A stretch of 64,000 nucleotides of DNA from Kribbella kalugense (GTDB lineage Bacteria > Actinomycetota > Actinomycetes > Propionibacteriales > Kribbellaceae), in NCBI RefSeq assembly GCF_004365875.1, contig NZ_SODF01000001.1, positions 2,728,001 through 2,792,000 on the forward strand, given 5' to 3'. Made by a program: the position numbers and the translations under genes. This document shows, one piece after another, positions 1 through 7,937 of the stretch. The notes beneath the pieces were generated by a model. That model made no database searches, had not been told where the DNA came from, and saw nothing but the letters and a program-made list of their open reading frames with translations. Within the stretch, counting starts at the first letter, position 1; each line of letters starts with the position of its first letter.

Positions 1-153
1 AGCTACTGGGTGAACTACAGCGGCCTCGGCGACAACGACTGGGGTACGCCGCAAGTCACCTACCTCCCGATGAAGCTGACCGCCGGATCGAACGCGATCA
101 AGGTCAGCAACCCGAACGGCTACATCGCCGACATCGACTGGATCACCGTCTGA
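1..153 (+). CDS. C-terminal fragment of a carbohydrate-binding (CBM6/CBM35-like) protein
   Basis: The reading frame is open from the first base and stops at 151-153, giving the last 50 residues of a protein that begins before the window. The visible part has aromatic and Gly-rich beta strands (SYWVNYSGLGDNDWG) and ends in NGYIADIDWITV. This is the usual end of CBM6/CBM35-type modules, where a final D-W-I strand contributes to the sugar-binding face. The catalytic or other domains lie outside the window, so the enzyme cannot be named. It is probably an exported glycoside hydrolase. A strong hairpin follows the stop. Confidence 0.6.
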   Translation, partial: SYWVNYSGLGDNDWGTPQVTYLPMKLTAGSNAIKVSNPNGYIADIDWITV

Positions 154-169
154 TCCGGTCCTACTGACC

Positions 170-200
170 GCGGGGCCGGCACCACCAGGGCCGGCCCCGC
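170..200 (+). terminator. Hairpin terminator after the carbohydrate-binding gene
   Basis: A perfect 10-bp stem (GCGGGGCCGG at 170-179 with CCGGCCCCGC at 191-200) encloses an 11-nt loop. It starts 17 nt after the stop codon and is followed by GCTTTAC, so the U-tract is weak, as is common in actinobacteria. The next gene begins only 15 nt later. Confidence 0.6.
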
Positions 201-214
201 GCTTTACTGGACCA

Positions 215-943
215 ATGAGCGCCTACCCCGCACCTCTGATCCCGCCCGGTGGTACCGCACCGGTCCCCCGCCGGATCCGCGCGATGCTCGACGATCGCGT
301 CGTCGTCGACACGATGGACGCGATCTATCTCTGGGAGTTCCCGCCGTACCCGCAGTACTACGTCCCGCTCGCGGACGTGGCCGACGGGGTGCTGACCGAC
401 ACCGGTGAGACGAAGACCTTCGAGCACGGCGTCGCGCGCGTGCACACCGCGGGGTCGGGCAAGGCCTGGGTGTACGACGACGGTGTCGCAAAGGATCGCG
501 TCCGGTTCCAGTGGGATGCGCTGGACAGCTGGTTCGAGGAAGACGAGGAAGTCTTCGTCCACCCACGCAACCCGTACTCGCGGGTGGACGCGGTGAAGTC
601 GGCCCGGCGCTTCCAGGTCTCGGGCGACGGCGTGGTGCTGGCCGACTCGGACTCTACGGTGATCGTCTTCGAGACCGGGCTGCCACCGCGGTACTACTTC
701 CCGCGTACCGCGGTGAACTTCGCCCACCTCACGCCGACCGACACCGTCACCGCGTGCCCGTACAAGGGCCGTACGTCGGCCTACTGGTCCGTCCCGTCGG
801 TGCCGGACGTCGCGTGGTCGTACGACTTCCCGACCGCGAACCTGCTGCCGATCGCCGGCCACGTCGCGTTCTTCAACGAGCAGGTCGACCTCACCGTGGA
901 CGGCGTACCGCAGGAGCGGCCGATCACACCGTTCTCCAAGTAG
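215..943 (+). CDS. DUF427 domain-containing protein, two DUF427 modules
   Basis: The 242-residue cytoplasmic protein has no signal peptide. It carries two copies of the small beta-rich DUF427 fold, roughly residues 28-115 and 125-230. Each has the characteristic aromatic strand (YLWEFPPYPQYYVP in the first, FETGLPPRYYFPR in the second), followed by Asp/Thr-rich turns and a conserved CPYKG segment in the second copy. Single-module proteins are about 90-100 residues, so this is the two-domain form common in actinobacteria. The biochemical function is not established. ATG 215 has no clear Shine-Dalgarno sequence and follows the terminator closely, so the start may be leaderless. It is convergent with the SDR gene, with one base between the stops. 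Confidence 0.75.
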   Translation: MSAYPAPLIPPGGTAPVPRRIRAMLDDRVVVDTMDAIYLWEFPPYPQYYVPLADVADGVLTDTGETKTFEHGVARVHTAGSGKAWVYDDGVAKDRVRFQWDALDSWFEEDEEVFVHPRNPYSRVDAVKSARRFQVSGDGVVLADSDSTVIVFETGLPPRYYFPRTAVNFAHLTPTDTVTACPYKGRTSAYWSVPSVPDVAWSYDFPTANLLPIAGHVAFFNEQVDLTVDGVPQERPITPFSK

Positions 944-944
944 G

Positions 945-1712
945 TCAGATGCCGGCGGTCGTGGCGCCGTCCATGGTGATGATGGACGCCGTCACGTAGC
1001 TGGCCATCGGGGACGCGAGGAACGCCGCGACGTTCGCGACCTCCTCGGGTTCGCCTGGCCGGCCCATCGGGATCTCGCGGACGAGCTCCTCGAGCAGTTC
1101 CTCCTTCGGCCTGCCGGTGGCCCGGACCGCGGCCTCGAGCCCTTCGTCGACCCGGCTGGTGCGGGTCGTGCCCGGGTTGATCACGTTGACGCGGACTCCG
1201 TTCGCGGCGTAGGCCTTCGCGTAGCCGACCGACGCCAGCATCAGCGCCGCATTGGCCGCGCCGCCGCCGATGTGCAGCGGGTTGGCGATCCGACCGCCCT
1301 GGCCGACGACGTTCACGATCGCGCCGCTGCCGCGCTCCGCCATCTGCCGGATGACGGCCTCCGTCGCGTGCATGTACGTGAAGTACTTCGCCTCCATCGT
1401 GGCGTGCAGCGCCAAACTGTCGAGCTCGTTGACCGGCGTCCGCTTGGCCGCGCCCGCACAGTTGATCAGGATGTCCGGTACGCCGATCCGCTCGAACGCG
1501 GCCTTGGTCGCGTCGGGATCGGTCAGGTCGACCGCTTCGACCGCGAACGTGAGGTCTCCGAGCTGCTCCTGGGCCTTGGCCAGATTAGCCGCGTTGCGGG
1601 AGATGCCGGTCACCGCCGCACCCTCGCGCGCGAGCACCTCGACACAGGCCAGACCGATGCCCTTACTGGCTCCGGTGACGACCGCGGTCTTCCCGGACAG
1701 TTGCAGATCCAC
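945..1712 (-). CDS. SDR-family protein with altered catalytic residues
   Basis: The 255-residue protein has a classical short-chain dehydrogenase Rossmann fold. The cofactor loop TGASKGIG is at residues 13-20, NCAG at 84-87 and NPGTTRT after the core. The catalytic Ser...Tyr-x-x-x-Lys triad is not there. The strand that normally ends in Ser reads NVVGQGG (residues 134-140), and the YxxxK site reads GGAAN (about 150-154), with Asn in place of Lys. It may bind NAD(P) without classical dehydrogenase chemistry, or belong to a divergent SDR group with another mechanism. It lies directly downstream of the HxlR regulator on the same strand (8-nt gap), so co-transcription is likely. Confidence 0.8.
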   Translation of the reverse strand: MDLQLSGKTAVVTGASKGIGLACVEVLAREGAAVTGISRNAANLAKAQEQLGDLTFAVEAVDLTDPDATKAAFERIGVPDILINCAGAAKRTPVNELDSLALHATMEAKYFTYMHATEAVIRQMAERGSGAIVNVVGQGGRIANPLHIGGGAANAALMLASVGYAKAYAANGVRVNVINPGTTRTSRVDEGLEAAVRATGRPKEELLEELVREIPMGRPGEPEEVANVAAFLASPMASYVTASIITMDGATTAGI

Positions 1713-1720
1713 GTGACTCC

Positions 1721-2101
1721 TCAGATGTTGGCGTCGTACTCGTCGCGAGCGGCGGTGATCTCGTCCATGTGGTCGTAGGCCCAGGTCCGCATCGTCGCGA
1801 CTGCCGCGGCCAGGCTCAGGCCGAGCGGGGTCAGCGTATAGCTGACCGTCACCGGCACAGTAGGAAGAACCTCACGCCGCACGACGCCGTCCCGCTCGAG
1901 GTGACGAAGGGTCTGCGTGAGCATCTTCTGGGTGATGCCCTCGATGATCGACTTGAGCTGGCCGGAGCGCAGCGTGCCGCCCTTCTGGAGCGTGCTGATC
2001 ACCAGCATCGTCCAGGTGTCGCCGATCCGGCCGAGCACCTGACGCGTCGGGCAGGCGCCCTTGGTGGCGTCCCACCTGCCGCTGACCTGGTCGGTATCCA
2101 T
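1721..2101 (-). CDS. HxlR/DUF24-family winged-helix regulator
   Basis: The 126-residue regulator starts with MDTDQVSGRWDA. The winged-helix region contains IGDTWTMLVI and QKMLTQTLRHLERDG, typical of the HxlR (DUF24) family. One Cys (ACPTR, residue 17) sits at the position used for thiol redox sensing in family members such as YodB and QorR. ATG 2101 is preferred over longer frames because homology starts here and the upstream extension would run into the next promoter. The gene is divergent from a quinone-oxidoreductase-like gene, the arrangement known for QorR/qor pairs. A quinone- or electrophile-responsive repressor is therefore the best inference. A near-perfect palindrome lies 12 bp upstream of its start. 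Confidence 0.85.
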   Translation of the reverse strand: MDTDQVSGRWDATKGACPTRQVLGRIGDTWTMLVISTLQKGGTLRSGQLKSIIEGITQKMLTQTLRHLERDGVVRREVLPTVPVTVSYTLTPLGLSLAAAVATMRTWAYDHMDEITAARDEYDANI

Positions 2102-2112
2102 TAGGTGCCCAT

Positions 2113-2128
2113 AGCAGTAATTAGTGCT
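2113..2128. promoter_or_regulatory. Probable HxlR operator
   Basis: AGCAGTAATTAGTGCT is an inverted repeat with one mismatched pair around a perfect TAATTA centre. It lies between the divergent HxlR and oxidoreductase genes and is the only AT-rich patch in that gap. HxlR-family sites often contain GTAA/TTAC half-sites, so autoregulation and control of both genes is likely by inference. Confidence 0.5.
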
Positions 2129-2194
2129 GCCTTCCGCCCGCAACGACCTGTTCGTAACGTCGCTGCCGAGTCTAGATGAAGGAGCAGAACAGCA

Positions 2195-3517
2195 ATGAGA
2201 GCAGTGGTTGCGGTGGACACCGACACCGTTGGGTTCGCCGAGGTCGACGAGGTCCGTCCCGGCGCGGGCGAGATGGTGATCGAGGTCGCGGCGTTCTCGA
2301 TCAACCGCGGTGAGACCTTCCAGCTGGAGCGCCCGCAGGACGGGTGGCGACCGGGCAAGGACATCGCCGGCCGCGTGATCGAGGCCGCTCCCGACGGTCC
2401 CCGGGTCGGCACCCGCGTGGTCGCGCACCTGCCGCATTCGGGCTGGGCCGAGCGGGCGATCGCACCGGCCACGCAGGTCGCCGTGCTGCCCGACAGCATC
2501 TCCTTCGAGCAGGCCGCCGCGCTTCCGCTGGCAGGGCTGACAGCGCTGCGCTTGTTGCGTACTGCGGGCAGCGTGATCGGACGGCGAATCCTGCTGACCG
2601 GCGCCTCAGGCGGAGTCGGGCACTACTTCACCGAACTCGCGGCCGGCGCCGGCGCATCCATCACCGCCGTCGTCTCGTCCCCTGCCCGCGGCATGCGACT
2701 GCTCGAACTCGGCGCCGAGTCCCTCGTGTACGACGTCGCGGACGCATCCGGACCGTTCGACCTCGTGCTCGAGTCCGTCGGTGGCGAGAGCCTGCCGGCC
2801 GCGTTGTCGAAGCTGGTCCAGGGCGGCGACCTGATCTGGTTCGGCCAGGCCAGCAGGCAACCCGTGACACTGGACTTCTTCGACTTCTTCACCGCCGCCG
2901 AAACCGCGCGGATCCGGCACTTCCACTACGTCCACGGCCCCGATGACCAGGACCTGGCAACGCTGGTCCGGCTGGTCGCGTCCGGCCGGCTCCACCCGGA
3001 GCTCGGCCGTGTCGAGGACTGGTCCCGGACCGAGGCGGTACTCGATGACCTGCGGAACCGTCGCATCCGCGGCAACGCCGTACTGACATTGCACGAGCAG
3101 GCACCACCGATGGACCCGAAGACTGTCGTGACCCGGTATGTCGAGGCCGTGGCAGCGGGTGACCTGCCGACGATCCGGGCCGGCTTCGCGCCGGACGTGG
3201 TGTGGACCTACCCGGGCGACCTGCCGCTGTCCGGCGACTGGAAGGGCCGGGACCTGGTCGTCGACGAGTTCCTCGGAACCGCGGCCGGCAATCTGTTCGC
3301 GCCGGGTACACCGGTGACGATCAAGCTGGTCAACGTCATCGCCGACGGCGAGCAGGTGTTCGCCGAGTGGACCGCACAGGCGACGGCCCGCAGCAGTGGT
3401 GCCTATGACAACAAGTGTGGAGCAGTCTTCACTGTTCGGGACGGTCTGATCGTCGCGGTCCGGGAGTACCTCGACACCGACCACGCGCGCCGGGTGCTGT
3501 TCGACTCGATGCCCTGA
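2195..3517 (+). CDS. Zinc-free MDR quinone oxidoreductase fused to an NTF2/SnoaL-like domain
   Basis: The 440-residue protein has two parts. Residues 1-300 are a medium-chain NAD(P)H:quinone oxidoreductase-type domain with a GroES-like N-terminus and a Rossmann motif (LTGASGGVGHY), and without the zinc-binding cysteines. Residues 306-440 begin with MDPKTVVTRYVEAVAAGD and form an NTF2/SnoaL-like cone (DVVWTYPGDLPLSGDWKG...). Such domains usually occur as separate small enzymes or binding proteins. The frame is continuous with no stop between the parts, and AAGGAG (2179-2184) precedes ATG 2195. It is divergent from HxlR, which suggests redox or electrophile induction. The second domain may bind the substrate or product of the first. 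An internal ATG at residue 306 leaves open whether a separate second protein is also made. Confidence 0.8.
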   Translation: MRAVVAVDTDTVGFAEVDEVRPGAGEMVIEVAAFSINRGETFQLERPQDGWRPGKDIAGRVIEAAPDGPRVGTRVVAHLPHSGWAERAIAPATQVAVLPDSISFEQAAALPLAGLTALRLLRTAGSVIGRRILLTGASGGVGHYFTELAAGAGASITAVVSSPARGMRLLELGAESLVYDVADASGPFDLVLESVGGESLPAALSKLVQGGDLIWFGQASRQPVTLDFFDFFTAAETARIRHFHYVHGPDDQDLATLVRLVASGRLHPELGRVEDWSRTEAVLDDLRNRRIRGNAVLTLHEQAPPMDPKTVVTRYVEAVAAGDLPTIRAGFAPDVVWTYPGDLPLSGDWKGRDLVVDEFLGTAAGNLFAPGTPVTIKLVNVIADGEQVFAEWTAQATARSSGAYDNKCGAVFTVRDGLIVAVREYLDTDHARRVLFDSMP

Positions 3518-3582
3518 GCAATCGTCACCTTCGCCGGCGCCGGTGCTGCCGGCAACGAATTCGCAGTATCGCTGTTCCAGGC

Positions 3583-3610
3583 TTGAACGGGTCCGTACGA
3601 TGGGTAACTA
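3583..3610 (+). promoter_or_regulatory. Candidate promoter of the SulP-carbonic anhydrase gene
   Basis: TTGAAC (3583-3588) and TAACTA (3605-3610) are separated by 16 bp in the 162-bp gap upstream of the GTG start at 3680. Both match sigma-70-type hexamers moderately well. The rest of the gap shows only a GC-rich inverted repeat near 3532-3555. Confidence 0.35.
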
Positions 3611-3679
3611 GATCGACACTCTTAGTTTCGACGCCTGATGCCCGAGCAGTTGCCCTGAGCACCGACGCCGGAGGACCCC

Positions 3680-5866
3680 GTGCCGACCGCACCTACCTCT
3701 TCCCTTTTGAAGATAATTCTCCACCACGACCTCCCGGCTTCGTTGGTGGTGTTTCTCATTGCGATACCGCTGTCGCTCGGGATCGCCGCCGCGTCCGGCG
3801 CTCCGCTGATCGCCGGCCTGGTGGCCGCCGTGGTCGGCGGTGTGGTCGCCGGCGCGCTCGGCGGCTCGCCGCTACAGGTCAGCGGCCCCGCGGCCGGTCT
3901 GACCGTGGTGGTCGCAGGTCTCGTCACCCAGTTCGGCTGGGCCGCGACCGCCGCCATCACCTGCGCCGCCGGCGTCGTGCAGATCCTGCTGGGCGTCACC
4001 CGCATCGGCCGGCTGGCGCTCTCCCTGTCGCCGGCCGTCGTACACGGCATGCTCGCCGGGATCGGTGTCACGATCGCCGTCCAGCAGCTGCACGTGGTGC
4101 TCGGCGGCAAAGCCCAGAGCTCGTTGATCGACAACGTGATCGCGCTCCCCGCGCAGCTGATCGCGCACCACGGCCACTCGGTCGCGGTCGGCGTACTGAC
4201 CGTCGCAGTCGTGCTCGTCTGGCCCAAGATCCCGAGGGTGAAGGTGATCCCGGCACCGCTTGTCGCCGTGGTCGCGGTCACCGGGCTGGCCGCGATCTGG
4301 ATGACCGACGTGACGCGGGTCAATCTGCCGGATCGGCCGCTGCAGAGCCTGATCCTGCCGAAGATGCCCGAGGGGCCGCCGGTTGCGATCGTGACCGCAG
4401 TGCTGACCGTGGCTCTGGTCGCCAGCGTCGAGTCGTTGCTGTCGGCCGTTGCCGTCGACAAGCTTCATCGCGGCAACCGCAGCAACCTCGATCGCGAACT
4501 GATCGGTCAAGGTGCGGCGAACGCGTTGTCCGGTGCGCTCGGCGGCATGCCGGTCACCGGTGTGATTGTCCGCTCGTCCACCAACGTCGCGGCCGGTGCG
4601 CGGACTCGGGCGTCCGCGATCATGCACGGCTTGTGGATCGCGGCGTTCGTACTCGCGGCCGGGTGGATGCTCGAGCTGATCCCGATGGCCGCGCTGGCCG
4701 GCGTCCTACTCGTCACCGGATTGCGGCTCGTGCAGCTCGCCCACATCCGCACGCTGCGCCGGCACGACGAGCTTCTGGTGTACGTCGTGACTGCGGTCGG
4801 GGTCGCCGCACTCGGACTGGCCGAGGGTGTGCTGCTCGGTCTGATCCTCGCGCTTGCACGGGTGCTCTATCGACTGGCGAGGGCGACCGTGACTGCGACC
4901 GAGTCGGACGGTGTGTGGACGGTCCGGATTCGCGGCACACTGGTGTTTCTCGGGGTTGCGTCACTCGTGCGGACGTTGCGGTCGATCCCGGCCGGGGCCG
5001 AGGTTCGGGTCGAGCTGACGGTCGATCATCTCGACCACGCGGCGTACGAGGCGATCGAGGACTGGCGGCGCGGACACATCGCCCGCGGCGGCCTGGTCGA
5101 AGTGCATCGCACCACGCCTGGTCAGCACTCCGCGACGCTGGACGGTCAGCAAGCTTCGACGCTCGAGGGTCGGCAGGCGTCGATGCTGGACGGGGTACGC
5201 GAGTTCGAGGCGTCGGCCGATCAGATCCGGCCGTTGCTGGCGAAGCTCGCGGCCGACGGGCAACAGCCGGAGCATCTGTTCATCACCTGCGCGGACTCAC
5301 GGATCGTGCCGACGATGATCACCGCCAGCGGCCCGGGCGACCAGTTCTGCGTACGCAACGTCGGCAATCTGATCCCGCCGAAGGGATCGGACAGCAGTTC
5401 GGTCGACGCCGCGATCGAGTACGCCGTCGAGGTCCTCGGCGTGAAGTCGATTGTGGTCTGCGGTCATTCGTCCTGCGGTGCCGCCGCGGCCGCACTCGCC
5501 GCCGACGTACCCGAAGGCTCCGGTCTCCAGAACTGGCTACGTCACCTCGAGCCGTCCGTACGGCGAGCAGTCGGCATGCCGGACATCATCGATCCGGCGA
5601 CCGGCGTGAAGCTGTCGGCCGCCGACAAACTGTCCGTCGCGAACGTCGCCGTACAACTCGAGAATCTGCGGAGTTTCGCATGTGTCCGCGAGGCCGAGGA
5701 TCAAGGCCGGCTCGAACTGATCGGGCTGTGGTTCGACATCGGTGCGGCCGCGGCCAGAGTGGTGCTGGAGCGCGAGCCGTTCCTGGTGCGCGCCGACGCG
5801 GAGCTGTCGAAGATCACCAGCAACGGTACGGCGAGCGCGATCGCAACCAACCCGTCCAGCCAGTAG
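3680..5866 (+). CDS. SulP-family anion transporter fused to beta-carbonic anhydrase
   Basis: The 728-residue membrane protein opens with a SulP transporter of about 10-14 hydrophobic segments (residues 15-400, including SGPAAGLTVVVAGLV). A short STAS-like region (about 410-475) follows, then a cytoplasmic beta-class carbonic anhydrase (about 490-690). The anhydrase has the full zinc set: Cys537, Asp539 and Arg541 in CADSR, and His596 and Cys599 in GHSSCG. SulP-carbonic anhydrase fusions are known in bacteria and are thought to couple bicarbonate transport to CO2 hydration. The GTG start has GGAGGA 4-5 nt upstream. The last 166 nt overlap the convergent PAP2 gene, which is unusually long. Confidence 0.9.
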   Translation: MPTAPTSSLLKIILHHDLPASLVVFLIAIPLSLGIAAASGAPLIAGLVAAVVGGVVAGALGGSPLQVSGPAAGLTVVVAGLVTQFGWAATAAITCAAGVVQILLGVTRIGRLALSLSPAVVHGMLAGIGVTIAVQQLHVVLGGKAQSSLIDNVIALPAQLIAHHGHSVAVGVLTVAVVLVWPKIPRVKVIPAPLVAVVAVTGLAAIWMTDVTRVNLPDRPLQSLILPKMPEGPPVAIVTAVLTVALVASVESLLSAVAVDKLHRGNRSNLDRELIGQGAANALSGALGGMPVTGVIVRSSTNVAAGARTRASAIMHGLWIAAFVLAAGWMLELIPMAALAGVLLVTGLRLVQLAHIRTLRRHDELLVYVVTAVGVAALGLAEGVLLGLILALARVLYRLARATVTATESDGVWTVRIRGTLVFLGVASLVRTLRSIPAGAEVRVELTVDHLDHAAYEAIEDWRRGHIARGGLVEVHRTTPGQHSATLDGQQASTLEGRQASMLDGVREFEASADQIRPLLAKLAADGQQPEHLFITCADSRIVPTMITASGPGDQFCVRNVGNLIPPKGSDSSSVDAAIEYAVEVLGVKSIVVCGHSSCGAAAAALAADVPEGSGLQNWLRHLEPSVRRAVGMPDIIDPATGVKLSAADKLSVANVAVQLENLRSFACVREAEDQGRLELIGLWFDIGAAAARVVLEREPFLVRADAELSKITSNGTASAIATNPSSQ

Positions 5867-6528
5867 TGGTTGGCGGTGACCACGACGACAGTGAAGGTGA
5901 GCACCGGGTGTGCGATCCACAGCCAACGCCACCGCGACCGCGTCGCCCGGATCAGGAACACCGCGACCATCAACGCCCAGCCGACATGCAGACTCGGCAT
6001 CGCGGCGAACTGATTAGCGACCCCGGAGTGCGTGCTCGGCCCGTAGACCGACTGGCCGAGTAGAACTCCGGTGTCCACCCAGCCCGGCATCATCCGCGGC
6101 GGCGCGAGCGGGAAGAACATGTGCCCGATCAACGCCAGCCCGGTCAGTGACGCGAGCGCCCAGCGCGCCTTCCCGTACTCGGCCGGGCGGCGGATCATCA
6201 ACCACAGTAGGACCGCCGCGGTCAGCGGGAAGTGCACGCCGGCGTAGAACAGGTTCGCGGCCCGGGCGAGCCCGTCGACCTGGAGCGCATGATGCTGAAG
6301 CGTCGCCTCGCTCGGCAGCCCGAGCCACGCCTCCCACCGGATCAGCTCGTGGGCGTGCTTGAACGCCGATCCCGAATGCTCCGCCGACAGGAACCGCCCG
6401 AGGTTGTAGACCCCGAACAGCGCCGCGAGCAGCGCCACCTCCCGGACAATCCGCCAGAACCCACCGCGATGCGGCCCCACTTCCGGCAGTGCGGGCTGCT
6501 CCACCCGCTCCAGAGTCACCTGCGCCAT
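5701..6528 (-). CDS. PAP2-family membrane phosphatase (inositol-phosphate-transferase-like)
   Basis: The 275-residue integral membrane protein has about six hydrophobic segments and the two-part PAP2 active site: MPSLHVGWA, and NHYWLDG further on, giving the His and the His...Asp pair. Overall it resembles the PAP2_3/Aur1-like branch, which handles phospholipid or phosphoinositide substrates at the outer membrane face. The substrate cannot be read from sequence. The start MAQVTLERVE at 6528 is chosen because GGGGG lies 5 nt upstream; an in-frame start at 6573 is possible. The last membrane helix and the tail lie inside the 3' end of the SulP-carbonic anhydrase gene on the other strand. Confidence 0.8.
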   Translation of the reverse strand: MAQVTLERVEQPALPEVGPHRGGFWRIVREVALLAALFGVYNLGRFLSAEHSGSAFKHAHELIRWEAWLGLPSEATLQHHALQVDGLARAANLFYAGVHFPLTAAVLLWLMIRRPAEYGKARWALASLTGLALIGHMFFPLAPPRMMPGWVDTGVLLGQSVYGPSTHSGVANQFAAMPSLHVGWALMVAVFLIRATRSRWRWLWIAHPVLTFTVVVVTANHYWLDGLVAIALAVPLLVIFDSSASARTRNGSRSSTTLAAAAPMSNHSPISSSRP

Positions 6529-6619
6529 TCCGACCCCCAGCTCAAACCGAACGCCCGTTCTCTGAGATTCCACCCTGCGCCTCGGGTCGCCGCCAGATCA
6601 AGAACGGTCGTTCGTTTTC

Positions 6620-6695
6620 CACTGTGATCCTTGGCACTCTTTCAAACTATCGCAACCTGCTGATAGTTGCGAAGAATATGAATCAACTCACAGTG
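6620..6695. promoter_or_regulatory. Nested inverted repeats in the PAP2/MFS divergent promoter region
   Basis: An outer perfect 8-bp pair, CACTGTGA (6620-6627) and TCACAGTG (6688-6695), encloses an inner perfect 7-bp pair, AACTATC (6645-6651) and GATAGTT (6662-6668). Both share almost the same centre (6657.5 and 6656.5). The segment is AT-rich compared with its surroundings and lies upstream of the MFS start at 6750, so it looks like an operator or control region. Confidence 0.5.
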
Positions 6696-6749
6696 AAGGT
6701 CTCGGCTAAATCGGTGGACCTGGGAGGTGGGCCTCGGGAGGGTGCTCGG

Positions 6750-7937
6750 ATGGAGAAGGTCTTCATCCGGTGGACCTGGATGCGCGCGGTGCTGCACAAC
6801 GGCTGGTGGCTGGTCACGAGCGTCTATCTCGTGGTCGACGCCGGCCTGTCGCCCGCGCAGCTGGTGCTGATCGGGTCGGTGCAGAGTGCGTTCGCCCTGG
6901 TCTGCGAAGTACCGGCAGGTGTCATCGCCGACACCATCAGCCGCAAGTGGTCGCTGGTGATCTCACAGGTCCTGATGGGTACGGCGATGCTCGCGACCGG
7001 ACTGTTCGAGTCGTTCCCCGCGCTGCTGGCAACCCAGGTCCTGTGGGGTATCTCGTGGACCTTCGCCAGCGGGTCCGACGTCGCGCTCATCACCGACGAA
7101 CTCGATCAACCCGACCGGATCAACGTCGTCCTCACCCGCTCCGCCCGGGCTCAGCTCACCGGGGCCGCAACCGGCCTCATCGTCCTCGGCGGCCTCGCCT
7201 GGGCGACCCGGCGCGACCTGACGATCGTGATCGCCGGCGCCGCGATGATGTCGCTCGCGCTCTACGTCGCGCTCCAGTTCACCGAACACAACTTCGTCCC
7301 GACCCGCACGGCCCGCTGGGCGGCGTCCTGGACCACCTTCCGTCGCGGCGTCACGCTGGTACGACGCAGCCGCGCGATCCTGCTGATCTTCGCCGCGACC
7401 TTCCTCGTCAACGGCGCCTCGGACGCCGCCGGCCGACTCACCCCGAAGCAGCTCCTCGACCTAGGCCTGCCCACCGAACCGGACCCGATCCTCTGGTTCA
7501 CCGGCCTCGGCGTGATCGGACTCATTGTCGGCGCGCTCGTACTCCGCCTTGTCAGCAAACGCATCAACGGAAGTCATGCCTCGACCGACTACGCGCTGGC
7601 TGCCCTCGTCGGCGTACTCGCCATGCTCCTGCTCGCCTTCGCCCGCGATCCGGTCGTCGGCGCGATCGCCGTCGTACTCCTGTCCGGCATCGTCACCCCA
7701 CTGACCCGCATCATCAGCACCATCTGGATCAACACCCGCACGACGGCCGACATCCGCGCGACGACCCACTCGTTCTTGGCCCAGCTCGAGTACCTCGGCG
7801 AGATCATCTGCGGCCTCACCATCGCCACAGTCGCCCGCCTCACCACACTCCCCCTAGCCCTCACCACCTGCGCCCTCCTCTTCGCCACAACCGCCGTACT
7901 CATGCGTCAGCCGACGAGCGACGAAGCAACCGTGTAG
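6750..7937 (+). CDS. MFS transporter
   Basis: The 395-residue protein has about 12 hydrophobic segments and typical MFS loops, such as GVIADTISRKWSL after helix 2, matching the D-x-x-x-R-K motif A. The substrate is unknown; the general look is of a small-molecule or drug efflux pump. Start MEKVFIRWTW at 6750 is supported by GGGAGG (6737-6742) about 8 nt upstream and by family length. Longer in-frame starts (6489, 6678) would put coding sequence across the inverted-repeat control region. The 3' end overlaps the convergent metallopeptidase gene by 31 nt. Confidence 0.8.
   Translation: MEKVFIRWTWMRAVLHNGWWLVTSVYLVVDAGLSPAQLVLIGSVQSAFALVCEVPAGVIADTISRKWSLVISQVLMGTAMLATGLFESFPALLATQVLWGISWTFASGSDVALITDELDQPDRINVVLTRSARAQLTGAATGLIVLGGLAWATRRDLTIVIAGAAMMSLALYVALQFTEHNFVPTRTARWAASWTTFRRGVTLVRRSRAILLIFAATFLVNGASDAAGRLTPKQLLDLGLPTEPDPILWFTGLGVIGLIVGALVLRLVSKRINGSHASTDYALAALVGVLAMLLLAFARDPVVGAIAVVLLSGIVTPLTRIISTIWINTRTTADIRATTHSFLAQLEYLGEIICGLTIATVARLTTLPLALTTCALLFATTAVLMRQPTSDEATV

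Noticed and set aside
3415..6063. A plus-strand open frame of about 880 codons over the SulP gene
   Set aside because: It is Arg-rich throughout and in the wrong frame relative to the clear SulP-carbonic anhydrase protein.
6489..6749. Longer N-terminus of the MFS transporter
   Set aside because: It would encode a non-conserved Arg/Pro stretch across the inverted repeats, while ATG 6750 has a strong ribosome binding site.
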